Of a DNA stretch of 64,000 bases, positions 17,934-28,617 are shown in pieces. The DNA comes from an uncultured OM182 clade bacterium (GTDB lineage: Bacteria > Pseudomonadota > Gammaproteobacteria > Pseudomonadales > Azotimanducaceae): assembly GCA_905182025.1 (NCBI GenBank), contig CAJJAA010000023.1, positions 1 to 64,000 on the forward strand, in the 5' to 3' direction. The position numbers were made by a program, and so were the translations under genes. The notes under the pieces are model-generated. The model was not told the origin of the DNA. It made no database searches and worked only from the letters and a program-made list of their open reading frames with translations. The stretch's first letter is position 1. Each line of letters starts with the position of its first letter.

Positions 17934-19841
17934 ATGCTGGTCTTTACCGAAATTGCGCTCCGTCGTGGAACCGAACTTTTGTTCGAGAATGTTTCCATGA
18001 CCATCCATAAAGACCGCAAAGTGGGACTTATCGGCGCCAATGGCGCCGGTAAAACCAGCCTGTTTAAATTTATATTAGGCGAACTCGATGCTGACCATGG
18101 TGATTTAGAATACCCCCAATCCTTACGCATCGCTCACCTAGCACAAGAGGTGCTCGCCAGTTCAGAGCCTGCCTTGGATTACGTTCTCGGCGGCGATCAT
18201 GAACTCATGAGCGTACAAACTGCGCTTCGCGCTGCAGAAGAAGCCGATCGTTTTAATGACATCGCGGGTCTACATGAAAAGATTGATTCTCTCGACGGTT
18301 ACACCGCTAAATCGAGAGCCGAACAACTGCTTGTCGGGCTGGGCTTTTCGCAGGATACATTTTTAAACCCACTATCATCGTTCTCTGGTGGATGGCGCAT
18401 ACGTCTCAACCTCGCACGCACGCTAATGGCACCTTCCGACTTATTACTACTCGATGAACCAACCAATCACCTCGACCTTGATGCAATTTTGTGGCTCAGC
18501 ACTTGGATTAAGAACTATCAGGGATCGATGCTGCTCATCTCACATGACCGAGAGTTTCTCGACGAGACAGTAGATAGCATTGCCTATCTACATCATCAGC
18601 AAATTGAATTGTACACAGGCAACTATTCGCAATTCGAAGCCGTCAAAGCTGCAAGGCTGGCAGAGCAGATGAGCAACTATGAGAAACAGCAGCGCGACGT
18701 TGCTCACATGCAAGATTTCGTTCGGCGCTTCCGAGCAAAAGCGACCAAAGCTCGGCAAGCGCAAAGTCGAATAAAGGCACTCGAGCGAATGGAGTTGATC
18801 GCGCCTGCCCATATCGATTCGCCCTTTCAATTTCGAATCCCACCGGCAGACAAAACATCGGACCCACTATTGAGCTTGGATCATGCATCGTTAGGCTACG
18901 GCGAGCCCGTGCTTAACAACATCAGGCTAAATTTGCACCCTGGCGACAGAATTGGATTGTTGGGACACAACGGCGCGGGCAAATCGACCTTAATAAAAAC
19001 ACTCAGTGGCGAACTGCCTCTGCTAGCCGGAGAAATACATGCTGGCGCAAATTTGAAAGTAGGCTACTTTTCTCAGCACCAAGTCGACGACCTTGATATG
19101 CAAGCATCCTCTTTCTTGCACCTGCAAAGACTCGATGGAAAAATGCGAGAACAAGAGGTTCGCAATTATCTAGGCGGCTTCGACTTTAGAGGCGACAAGG
19201 TACATGAACCCGTTGAAACCTTTTCAGGTGGCGAGAAGGCACGTCTTGCGTTAGCCCTGGTAGCCTTTGCTCAACCCAATCTGTTGCTCATGGATGAACC
19301 AACCAATCACCTCGACATGGAGATGCGTCAGGCACTAACCATTGCGCTGCAAGAGTTTGAAGGGGCAATACTGCTCGTTTCGCATGATCGACATCTGCTA
19401 GCCAACACAGTGGACTCATTTTATTTAGTCGAAGACAACAAAATTGATGTTTTCGATGGTGACCTAGAAAGCTATCGACTCAAATTGCTGGGCGAAAATA
19501 CAGCAAGGAAATCAGAAAGCGAGAGCAAACCCGCCAACCGCACCGAGAGCAAAATCCAATCGGATGAGGCGAGTGTTGCAGCACAGGTTCCAGCAGCGAA
19601 AGTTAATCACAAACAAAGCCGCCAAATTCGAACGCGAATTAAAACAATCGAAGAACGCATAGACAGATTGAAAGACAAGCTTGAAATCGTTATCGCCGCA
19701 TTGTCAGACAACGCAATTTACGAGCAAAGCGAAGTTGATAACCTGCAAAACTTATTGCGAGACCAGATGGGTTTGAAAGATGAAATCGAAACACTTGAAG
19801 AAGAGTGGTTCGAAAAATCTGAGATTTTGGAGCAAAGCTAG
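17934..19841 (+). CDS. yheS: ABC-F family ATPase, YheS type
   Basis: A 635-residue cytosolic protein with two ATP-binding cassettes and no membrane segment, so a ribosome-acting ABC-F protein and not a transporter. Cassette 1 has Walker A GANGAGKTS near residue 35, signature FSGGWRIRLNLARTLM and Walker B LLLLDEPTNHLDLDA. Cassette 2 has GHNGAGKST near 346, FSGGEKARLALALV and LLLMDEPTNHLDMEM. The linker between them is rich in basic residues (RRFRAKATKARQAQSRIKAL), as in factors that contact tRNA and rRNA. A coiled-coil C-terminus (KTIEERIDRLKDKLEIV) completes it. Confidence 0.93.
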   Translation: MLVFTEIALRRGTELLFENVSMTIHKDRKVGLIGANGAGKTSLFKFILGELDADHGDLEYPQSLRIAHLAQEVLASSEPALDYVLGGDHELMSVQTALRAAEEADRFNDIAGLHEKIDSLDGYTAKSRAEQLLVGLGFSQDTFLNPLSSFSGGWRIRLNLARTLMAPSDLLLLDEPTNHLDLDAILWLSTWIKNYQGSMLLISHDREFLDETVDSIAYLHHQQIELYTGNYSQFEAVKAARLAEQMSNYEKQQRDVAHMQDFVRRFRAKATKARQAQSRIKALERMELIAPAHIDSPFQFRIPPADKTSDPLLSLDHASLGYGEPVLNNIRLNLHPGDRIGLLGHNGAGKSTLIKTLSGELPLLAGEIHAGANLKVGYFSQHQVDDLDMQASSFLHLQRLDGKMREQEVRNYLGGFDFRGDKVHEPVETFSGGEKARLALALVAFAQPNLLLMDEPTNHLDMEMRQALTIALQEFEGAILLVSHDRHLLANTVDSFYLVEDNKIDVFDGDLESYRLKLLGENTARKSESESKPANRTESKIQSDEASVAAQVPAAKVNHKQSRQIRTRIKTIEERIDRLKDKLEIVIAALSDNAIYEQSEVDNLQNLLRDQMGLKDEIETLEEEWFEKSEILEQS

Positions 19842-19873
19842 GCAGTACGATCACCTACCTCCGCTAAGGGTAA

Positions 19874-20896
19874 TTATGACGAGGCTGCTAATTTTTTGAA
19901 CGCTTCAATAATTTCAGAGCCCCTGTCTGCTGCCAATATTTTTCTGTCCATTTCGGCATGATTATTATCTCGGTTAGCCTCATGCATCTCGACCGCATGC
20001 CAGTGCACCATTTTCTCCCAGATGGGATCCAATAGCGTCGCGCCTCTCACCTGCGTTCCGTCATTTTTCTTGATGGTGAAGTTTCGAAATTCAGATATTG
20101 CAACCTTCAACCAAGCAACGTGAATGTTTTCATCCATTCTGATGCGGTTTACCATCATTACCGCATGTTTCGCTTCTTCCTGCTTATCTAAAAAAACGTC
20201 GGCATTACCGATAACGGATTCATAGAAACGGAAAGCACGTTCAGCACGAACCTCGATCATCAAAAGGTTCATTAGAAACGAAATAAGCGTTTCATGTTCA
20301 ACGGGAATAGCCTCAATTTCACGCCCCTGTTTTACTCGCCCAATGCTTTCGGGGGGAGAGGCAAGCGGAAATTTGTCTTTGCCAAATATTAAATCACGGG
20401 TCGCAAACCACATCGCATCATGACCACCTAAGCCGGAACCTTCCTTGCCGCCTTCATCCCATCCATGGGCCGTCATCAGCCCCTTGCCCATATGCCCAAG
20501 GGCTGTTCCTGAGATGTCTTCAACAATAATATCTTGAAAGTCTGGTGGCGTGAACTCTGCCAGCGCTTTACCGCGAGCTTCAATCAAACCCGTAATTGTT
20601 AGTGAGTCCCAAAGTGGTTGCTGAACACCATTTTGGAGTAAAAAAATTGCCTGCGCTTCGTTGGGGAAATTTGGTTCGGTCAGCAGAGCAGTTGTTGCTC
20701 CAACAATTTCAACGTTCTGCTTTTCCAGTTGATTTTTCCAGGCATTGATGGCGGTCCAGCGATGCTTAGTGCGTGGCGACAGATACTCGCCATCTGCATT
20801 AAAGCCACCGTGCAGTTTAAGCCCACATTCAATATGAGGCGTTGCATAGACGTTGTCTGCTTCGAGTTCTTCTTGAGAATATATTAGCTTGCTCAA
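19874..20896 (-). CDS. Unrecognised protein with possible ferritin-like iron site
   Basis: A 340-residue soluble protein with no signal peptide. The start is TTG at 20894-20896, supported by TAGGAG seven bases upstream. I do not recognise the family with certainty. The C-terminal half is helical and unusually rich in potential metal ligands: EHETLISF (200), LLMIEVRAER (212), EEAKHAVMM (240), DENIHVAW (255) and HWHAVEMHE (298). Two ExxH motifs, EAKH and ENIH, recall ferritin-like diiron proteins, but they lie only 15 residues apart, closer than in classical members. The N-terminal half has a glycine-rich stretch with DEGGKEGSGLGGHDAMWF. Function unknown; a diiron oxygenase or oxidase is a guess. 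Confidence 0.6.
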   Translation of the reverse strand: MSKLIYSQEELEADNVYATPHIECGLKLHGGFNADGEYLSPRTKHRWTAINAWKNQLEKQNVEIVGATTALLTEPNFPNEAQAIFLLQNGVQQPLWDSLTITGLIEARGKALAEFTPPDFQDIIVEDISGTALGHMGKGLMTAHGWDEGGKEGSGLGGHDAMWFATRDLIFGKDKFPLASPPESIGRVKQGREIEAIPVEHETLISFLMNLLMIEVRAERAFRFYESVIGNADVFLDKQEEAKHAVMMVNRIRMDENIHVAWLKVAISEFRNFTIKKNDGTQVRGATLLDPIWEKMVHWHAVEMHEANRDNNHAEMDRKILAADRGSEIIEAFKKLAASS

Positions 20897-22506
<1,610 letters not shown>

Positions 22507-22604
22507 AAAGACCTCATCGTTATCGTTTTCTGGTTGAGTAATTCCAGATCGCGCTTTAGGATAACGCTCTTTCATTTCTTCCTCGTAACTGGAGCATTTA
22601 ATCA

Positions 22605-22928
22605 ATGTCTGACATTAGCCACGTAACCGATGACTCGTTTGAAGCAGAAGTCATCAATTCCGATATACCCGTCCTAGTCGACTATTGGGCCGAGTGGTGT
22701 GGTCCTTGCAAAGTTATCGCTCCTGTTTTAGAAGAAATTGCAGCTGAGTATGGCGGCAAGATGAAAATATGTAAGCTTGATATCGACGCAAACGAGAATA
22801 CGCCACCAAAATATGGCATCCGTGGTATTCCAACGCTGATGCTATTTAAGAACGGAAGTGTCGAGGCCACAAAAGTAGGCGCGCTTTCGAAATCACAGCT
22901 GACGGCGTTCCTCGATAGCAACATCTAG
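22605..22928 (+). CDS. trxA: Thioredoxin 1
   Basis: A 107-residue dithiol reductant with the active site WCGPC at residues 31-35, preceded by VLVDYWAE and followed by the cis-proline loop RGIPTLMLF near 73. It supplies electrons to ribonucleotide reductase, PAPS reductase and others. It lies upstream of rho, the conserved trxA-rho order. Confidence 0.97.
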   Translation: MSDISHVTDDSFEAEVINSDIPVLVDYWAEWCGPCKVIAPVLEEIAAEYGGKMKICKLDIDANENTPPKYGIRGIPTLMLFKNGSVEATKVGALSKSQLTAFLDSNI

Positions 22929-22945
22929 TTAACGTATGTTGTCTC

Positions 22946-22983
22946 GTTGCCTTAAGAGCAAACTTGAACGCTTTTAAGGCAAC
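22946..22983 (+). terminator. Hairpin after trxA
   Basis: GTTGCCTTAA at 22946 and TTAAGGCAAC at 22974 form a perfect 10-bp stem just after the trxA stop. There is no clean T-run, so termination would be weak or Rho-dependent. Confidence 0.5.
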
Positions 22984-23297
22984 TTACAGACAATAAATTT
23001 TGCTTTATTCAGCCGGTTAGCAAAATTAGGGGTTGACAAATAGCGCAAAAACAGACAATTTCCACTTATCCAATCTCATCGTCAGACGTACAGTCGAACG
23101 TACAAACAAGCAATGAGTTCCTGGTGAGCCCTTACAAAGCAGCTGCCATTTTAAATCTCACCAAAAATTCCAACTAAACTTTTAACTAATTATTGAAATT
23201 AGATCACCCAGACTAGCTTTAACACTCTTCCAGTTTTTATCTAAATCAATCCTTCGCGCTTGAATGCGCTTTCTTAAACTATGTAACGACATAATCT
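22984..23297 (+). promoter_or_regulatory. rho leader with candidate promoter
   Basis: About 310 bases before rho. A perfect -35 TTGACA at 23033-23038 has only a weak -10 (CAATTT) 17 bases on. rho genes commonly have long autoregulated leaders; the C-rich, G-poor sequence from about 23140 to 23290 fits a rut-like Rho loading region, which is an inference. Confidence 0.4.
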
Positions 23298-24557
23298 ATG
23301 AACTTAACCGACCTCAAATCAAAGCCTATCCCTGAACTCCTCGAAATCGCCCAAGAAATGGGAATGGAAAATCTCGCACGATCTCGCAAACAAGAGATTA
23401 TCGCCAGCGTCCTTAGAAAACACGCCAAGGGTGGCGACGCCATTTACGGCGATGGCACATTAGAAATACTACAAGATGGCTTCGGCTTCCTACGTTCTGC
23501 GGACAGCTCTTACCTTGCTGGCCCTGACGATATTTATGTGTCTCCGAGCCAAATTCGACGCTTTAACCTGCGCACAGGCGATAGCGTTTCTGGGAAAATT
23601 CGTCCACCAAAAGATGGCGAACGCTACTTCGCATTACTCAAAGTTGATCAGATCAATTTCACTGATCCAGGCGAATCTAAGAACAAGATTCTATTTTCAA
23701 ACCTCACACCACTATTTCCAGATTCACCTTTGACGCTGGAAGCGGGTAACGGCAGTACCGAAGATCTAACGTCACGTATTATCGACTTAACCTCGCCCAT
23801 TGGTAAGGGACAACGCGGCCTAATCGTTTCGCCACCGAAAGCCGGTAAAACGCTAATCCTGCAAAACATCGCACAAGCGATCGCTAGAAATAACCCAGAA
23901 TGCCATCTGATTGTCTTGCTCATTGATGAACGACCAGAAGAAGTGACCGAGATGAAGCGGTCGGTCATTGGCGAAGTGGTCGCAAGTACATTTGATGAGC
24001 CACCGTCACGACACGTTCAAGTTAGTGAAATGGTTATTGAAAAAGCAAAAGCTTGGTAGAGCACAAAAAAGACGTGGTTATTCTTCTTGATTCCATGACA
24101 CGACTCGCTAGAGCATACAACACAGTCATACCAGCTCTCAGGCAAAGTACTAACTGGTGGTGTTGATGCAAATGCACTACAAAGACCAAAACGTTTCTTT
24201 GGTGCTGCACGAAATATTGAAGAGGGTGGTAGTTTAACAATTATCGCTACCTGCTTGATTGATACCGGTTCCAAGATGGATGAAGTCATCTACGAGGAAT
24301 TTAAAGGTACAGGTAATATGGAACTTCACCTTGAACGAAAGATTGCTGAAAAGCGGGTTTATCCTGCTATCAACATACGTCGCTCAGGTACACGTCGTGA
24401 AGACCTTCTGATGACAGAAGAGGAACTACAAAAAGCTTGGATTCTAAGAAAGATCCTGCACGAGATGGATGATCTCGCAGCTATTGAGTTTATGCTTGAA
24501 CGGATGAAGAAATCCAAAACCAACGAGGAATTCTTTTCCTCTATGAAACGAAAGTAG
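23298..24557 (+). CDS. rho: Transcription termination factor Rho (two compensating frameshifts as sequenced)
   Basis: Rho is the hexameric RNA helicase that ends transcription at rut sites. The span codes for 419 residues, the E. coli length. Seen: the N-terminal RNA-binding domain ([38 protein letters not shown]), Walker [10 protein letters not shown] near 178, [14 protein letters not shown], and a C-terminal part with [14 protein letters not shown] and [10 protein letters not shown]. Near 24050 one base is missing (AAAGCAAAAGCTTGGTAG, where KAKRLVEHKK is expected) and a TAG follows; near 24133 one extra base restores the frame in the VIPSSGK region. The shifted stretch still encodes the expected residues in the alternative frame. 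Since rho is normally essential, sequence error is the simplest reading. Confidence 0.93.
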
Positions 24558-24567
24558 ACTCGTCGCA

Positions 24568-25317
24568 TTGAGTATCACCCGCTGTAAGGTCGAGTCTGTT
24601 AGTTACTACAATCAGGACACTCGACGGATCCTACTAGCACTTCCTGACGGTGCCTGCTCCGAACACAAAGCGGGGCAGTACCTGGAAGTGGTCAGCGAAG
24701 GTAAACGATATCCGTTTTCTATCGCCTCCGCTCCATCACTAATCGACAAGATCGAACTACATATCAGACCGACGCCAGACTCCGTCGATTCAGATACGGT
24801 AGAAGCGCTACTTGATGTAGCGACTGAACTTGATATTGAGTATCCCAAAGGCGCCTGTTTTTTAAGTCAGATGCCTAGCGGACCGCTTATATTACTTGCA
24901 GCGAGCACTGGCATCACCCAAATGAAAAGCATCGTTGAACACCTTCTTTGCGAGGAGTCGACGTTAGATGACAACAAGCATCCTATTTATCTTTACTGGG
25001 GCGTCGTCGCAGCGCAGGACCTTTACTTAAAAGAGCTCTGCGAATCTTGGCAAGACGAGTGGCGAGATAAAGGTCGAGAATTTAGCTTTATTCCTGTCGT
25101 CAGTGACCCAGACAAATCGCCTGACTGGCAAGGCAGAACCGGACTTGTTGGTGACGCAGCCCTAAAAGACATCAGTGATGTTAGTAACGCAACGGTGATC
25201 GTTAGTGGTGGTCCTGGTATGGTCTACGCGACGTTAGATATGTTTGTTGAACAGGGTATGCCGGAGGAAAATATGAGCTCAGATATTTTCTCATATGCCC
25301 CGCGCGCGGCCAGCTAA
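24568..25317 (+). CDS. fre: NAD(P)H-flavin reductase, Fre-like
   Basis: A ferredoxin-reductase-fold oxidoreductase of 249 residues that passes electrons from NAD(P)H to free flavins. The flavin-binding block is KRYPFSIASAP near residue 48, preceded by HKAGQYLEV; the nicotinamide block is LILLAASTGITQMKSIV near 109, and YLYWGVVAAQDLYLKELCE follows. It resembles E. coli Fre throughout. The start is TTG at 24568, since no closer ATG exists and MSITRCKVESV aligns with the family start. It follows rho by ten bases and is probably co-transcribed. Confidence 0.85.
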   Translation: MSITRCKVESVSYYNQDTRRILLALPDGACSEHKAGQYLEVVSEGKRYPFSIASAPSLIDKIELHIRPTPDSVDSDTVEALLDVATELDIEYPKGACFLSQMPSGPLILLAASTGITQMKSIVEHLLCEESTLDDNKHPIYLYWGVVAAQDLYLKELCESWQDEWRDKGREFSFIPVVSDPDKSPDWQGRTGLVGDAALKDISDVSNATVIVSGGPGMVYATLDMFVEQGMPEENMSSDIFSYAPRAAS

Positions 25318-25365
25318 GACTTCAAGCAGCCATACTGACGTTGGCGCAACTTAAACCAGTTGTTT

Positions 25366-26511
25366 TCAAGGAACGTGCGAATCGATAACTGTTCGGTAGT
25401 ATTCATTACTTTTTTCAAAATCACCCTTAAAAGCCAAGAGGTTAGCTAAGCTTTTCGTGGCTTGCCGGCTACCTAGCTCCACGCCTCTCTGATAGGCGAT
25501 TTGTGCTTCATCCTGTTTGCCTAAGCTTTCATTGAGCTTGCCTATGCAATAGTACATTGCCCCATCATTATCATGCCCCTTAAACCATTTATTAGCGGCT
25601 TTGAGTCGTCGCTGCGCAGTTGCGGGGCCTATATCAGCATATTTTTCCACAACCGGCGCCTGCCATGTTGAGTTCAGATATTGCCGCAACAGCGGCTCCA
25701 ACTCATTCTCATCATTCGTCCACTTGACGAGTTCGAGGACAACATTCAGATCGGATCGAATCAGTGCAGAAGCTTTCTTATACAATTTCAATTTTTCTAC
25801 TGATGTTTTATGGTGCAATCGTAAGACCTGAATCATCACATCTCGCTCCAGACCATCAACATCAGCGTCGCCTACTTTTTTAAGTGCGGGCATTAACGCT
25901 TGCAATGACTCCCATTCGTTTAGAGCGAACAGCGCCTTACGCTTGATTATTAAACTCTTTTGGTTCTGCGGAAGGTCGTTAACCAAATCCAGCGCTTGCT
26001 GGTAGTCGCCCCTATCAAGCGCCATTTCCGCGGCCGCCACACCTACCGCAAGACTGGCTTGTGGATCAGCCGACAGGGCTAAACGTAGGTAACTTTCTCT
26101 CTTTTCAGGGTCACCGCGTGCTTCCGCAGTTTTTGCTGCGGCCAAGTAATTAACCGCAGACACGTCATGATGTTGTGCACCACTAACAAGAAATTTTTCA
26201 GCACGCGCATAATTACCCTCCTGCAGGTAAATAAGCCCTCGACCGGTCTGATTTGTCGAACGACTTTTTTTACGTGTCTGAGACCAGTGTTGTACTTTAC
26301 CCGTCATCGAAAATCCCACTGCGAAAAGGCGTATCGTATAGTAGATAGCAAATATGGCCGCAGTCACGAGCGCCAGCATAACCCACAAACCAGACTGCAA
26401 TGTCGCTCCATCATAAGAAACCAACACATAGCCGGGGTCTTTCGCAGCAAGTGTCCCCAGCCAAGCGGCAAGCGCGATAATAACCAACAAAAAAATCATG
26501 GTGCGCTTCAT
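25366..26511 (-). CDS. hemY: HemY-like membrane TPR protein
   Basis: The gammaproteobacterial HemY of the hemCDXY operon, not the protoporphyrinogen oxidase that shares the name. Two N-terminal membrane helices (MIFLLVIIALAAWLGTLAA and LQSGLWVMLALVTAAIFAIY) precede a HemY_N domain and a TPR-rich region (RGLIYLQEGNYARAEKFLV, LALDRGDYQQALDL-like units). The exact biochemical role is not settled. Its ATG overlaps the hemX stop by four bases. Confidence 0.92.
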   Translation of the reverse strand: MKRTMIFLLVIIALAAWLGTLAAKDPGYVLVSYDGATLQSGLWVMLALVTAAIFAIYYTIRLFAVGFSMTGKVQHWSQTRKKSRSTNQTGRGLIYLQEGNYARAEKFLVSGAQHHDVSAVNYLAAAKTAEARGDPEKRESYLRLALSADPQASLAVGVAAAEMALDRGDYQQALDLVNDLPQNQKSLIIKRKALFALNEWESLQALMPALKKVGDADVDGLERDVMIQVLRLHHKTSVEKLKLYKKASALIRSDLNVVLELVKWTNDENELEPLLRQYLNSTWQAPVVEKYADIGPATAQRRLKAANKWFKGHDNDGAMYYCIGKLNESLGKQDEAQIAYQRGVELGSRQATKSLANLLAFKGDFEKSNEYYRTVIDSHVP

Positions 26512-27803
26512 TGAACTGACTCCGCTTCCATTTCTGATTCATCAACGGCGCTGGCTCGACGCGGACTGGCCTCGTGAAAACTGAGCATCAACCGTTTAAT
26601 TTCCCGCAACGAACCGCCTACATTCGGCATATTTTGTTCGACCCTGACTTGGCCTAGCTCCTCTATAGTCTGAACCATTGCCATCGTTGTTGAATTTCCA
26701 GCATCAAAATATTTTTCAATCCAACCTTTCGCATCAATTAGGCTGTCTTGATAAATTTGTTGATTGCTGCGCAATAAACCTAACTGAGCCAACCTAAGAG
26801 TCATTGTTAGATTTTGTCTCAAATAATATTCTTCTTCAGGCGGGAGGATGGGTGTAATGACGTCACCGTCATTACGATAGTCAACTAGGTTAGTCAGTTG
26901 ACGAAAAATCTTTTGAAGCAAAAACTCAACACGCGACAGGAAGTCCGCCGTCACTTCAACCTGAATATTGCCATCATCTGCCAATGCGCTAAATTGGAGT
27001 CGGCGCTGTTCTAATTGATCCACCTGTTTAACCAATGCGCCGATGGTGACAAAAATCCCTTCGATATCGAGTGCAGCAACGCCTTTAAGTTTCGCCACGT
27101 CTTCAGCAATAGCCTGACGTAAATCGAAAGCGACAATGCCCTGCGCATTCGCGATAATCTCATCGGCGGCGATTAACAATGCCACAGCACCTTTAGCATC
27201 AGCTTCCATTAGTACTTTTTGGTTAGCAAGCCGAATCAGATACTCAGCTTCCGCGATTAACCAGTCTTCACTCGATGTACCAAGGGTATTTTTCAGCTGA
27301 CTAGTCGCGGCCTCAATTTTCTGTTCAAGCTCGGCCGTAAGCTGCACACGCGCCTCAGCATCGCCGGAGGACGTTCGGCTCACTACCGCTATTTTCGACG
27401 CAGTAGTTTTTTCAAGCTTGACTATTTCGCCGCGCATTTGCGTCAACTGCTGTTGCGTCGAATTAGCGTTAGACGTGTTTGCAGATGAATTCGCATCATT
27501 CAAGGACTGGATTTGGAGAACCGTATAGGCACTAAAACTCGCAATGGCAATCGCGATGAAGCCCACCACGAGACTGATAATTGTGCCGGCACTACTTTGC
27601 TTGGCGCCCGTATCAACGGCCGACCGATTCGCCGAGGCAGCAGAACGTTCTGTTTTCGGCTTCGATTTTTGAGCCTCAGAGTCGCCTTTTTTACGATTGG
27701 TTTGGTGAGCGTCAGGTTGTTCAGCACCATTGTTCGAATCACTTTCAAGTCGTTCAAAAGCTTCGTTTAGTTGTACCGATAGTTCATCAGTTTTGTCAGA
27801 CAT
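26508..27803 (-). CDS. hemX: HemX, membrane-anchored uroporphyrin-operon protein
   Basis: About 431 residues from ATG 27803; a TTG three codons earlier is less likely. A polar, low-complexity N-terminus (about 75 residues) is followed by one membrane helix (IISLVVGFIAIAIASFSAYT), a coiled coil (QQLTQMRGEIVKLEKTTAS) and the HemX domain (EDWLIAEAEYLIRLANQKVL near 200). The protein is annotated as a uroporphyrinogen methyltransferase-like gene by position only; it has no SAM-methyltransferase motif. Middle gene of the hemC-hemD-hemX-hemY operon. Confidence 0.92.
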   Translation of the reverse strand: MSDKTDELSVQLNEAFERLESDSNNGAEQPDAHQTNRKKGDSEAQKSKPKTERSAASANRSAVDTGAKQSSAGTIISLVVGFIAIAIASFSAYTVLQIQSLNDANSSANTSNANSTQQQLTQMRGEIVKLEKTTASKIAVVSRTSSGDAEARVQLTAELEQKIEAATSQLKNTLGTSSEDWLIAEAEYLIRLANQKVLMEADAKGAVALLIAADEIIANAQGIVAFDLRQAIAEDVAKLKGVAALDIEGIFVTIGALVKQVDQLEQRRLQFSALADDGNIQVEVTADFLSRVEFLLQKIFRQLTNLVDYRNDGDVITPILPPEEEYYLRQNLTMTLRLAQLGLLRSNQQIYQDSLIDAKGWIEKYFDAGNSTTMAMVQTIEELGQVRVEQNMPNVGGSLREIKRLMLSFHEASPRRASAVDESEMEAESVQ

Positions 27804-27863
27804 ATTATCCAATCACTCAATCTAGTCATTGCAAATGATTACAGTTCAGACCAACGCCTTAGG

Positions 27864-28610
27864 CTAGGTCTGCAGAGCCAATTTTAGTGTCGAAATCATC
27901 GACGCCTGCCGCTGATCTGCGGCTGTGACAACTTTTGTAAAACCCAGTTCCAGCGCTATGGCCTTCAGTCTTGCGGATGGAACGATGACAGTCAAATCAG
28001 CTTTAGATTTAACCAGTTCAGCGAGCCTGCTAACGGCCTGCCCGCTATAAAGCATTACAAAATAATGGGACCCCATCTCTCGACTGATCGCACCGTTCGG
28101 GTAATCCACTACAGAGCCGCGATAGACCTCGAGATAGTCTACAGAGAACCCTCTATCGACAAGGCTTTGCCTGAGTAGTTCTCTGCCTTCTTGGCCGCGT
28201 AGTATAAGCACGCGACCGCTGCCGGGCACCTGCAATTGCGGTAAAGCTAGCAGACCCTCAGAATTCGCATTGTTCGGTATAATAGGGGCAATATCATAGG
28301 CCCGCATGGCTTCGGCTGTCGTCGGTCCAACCGCATACCACCGCAGCGAAATAGGCCATTGTGGCCAATAGTCGGCGACAGTGGTGACGCCATACCGCAC
28401 AGCATTTTGGCTTATCACGATAACGTGATCATAACGATCTAATGATGTCGCTATGTCGCGACCAGCTGCGCCGAGATCAACGGACTCGTAAGTCCATAGT
28501 GGCCGGCTTATAGGTACAACGTTGAATGGCGCCAACGCCGCGCCAAACTCAGCATTGGTGTCCTCGTCTCTCGTTAAAAGTACCTTAGGCGTCTCTGAAT
28601 CGGGCGTCAT
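27864..28610 (-). CDS. hemD: Uroporphyrinogen-III synthase
   Basis: Closes and inverts ring D of hydroxymethylbilane to give uroporphyrinogen III. From ATG 28610, eight bases after the hemC stop, it has 248 residues. Family marks are the N-terminal KVLLTRDEDTN, VIVISQNAVRYG near 79, WYAVGPTTAEAM near 107 and RVLILRGQEGRELL near 137. HemD is poorly conserved in sequence, so operon position adds much to the call. Confidence 0.94.
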   Translation of the reverse strand: MTPDSETPKVLLTRDEDTNAEFGAALAPFNVVPISRPLWTYESVDLGAAGRDIATSLDRYDHVIVISQNAVRYGVTTVADYWPQWPISLRWYAVGPTTAEAMRAYDIAPIIPNNANSEGLLALPQLQVPGSGRVLILRGQEGRELLRQSLVDRGFSVDYLEVYRGSVVDYPNGAISREMGSHYFVMLYSGQAVSRLAELVKSKADLTVIVPSARLKAIALELGFTKVVTAADQRQASMISTLKLALQT

Positions 28611-28617
28611 CAAAAGG

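Noticed and set aside
24045-24140. Programmed frameshift in rho
   Set aside because: Two opposite indels, no slippery heptamer or downstream pseudoknot seen, and no precedent in the family; sequence error is simpler.
26508-27803. HemX as a uroporphyrinogen-III methyltransferase
   Set aside because: No SAM-binding motifs; it is the membrane-anchored HemX of the haem operon, and the enzyme name is a legacy label.
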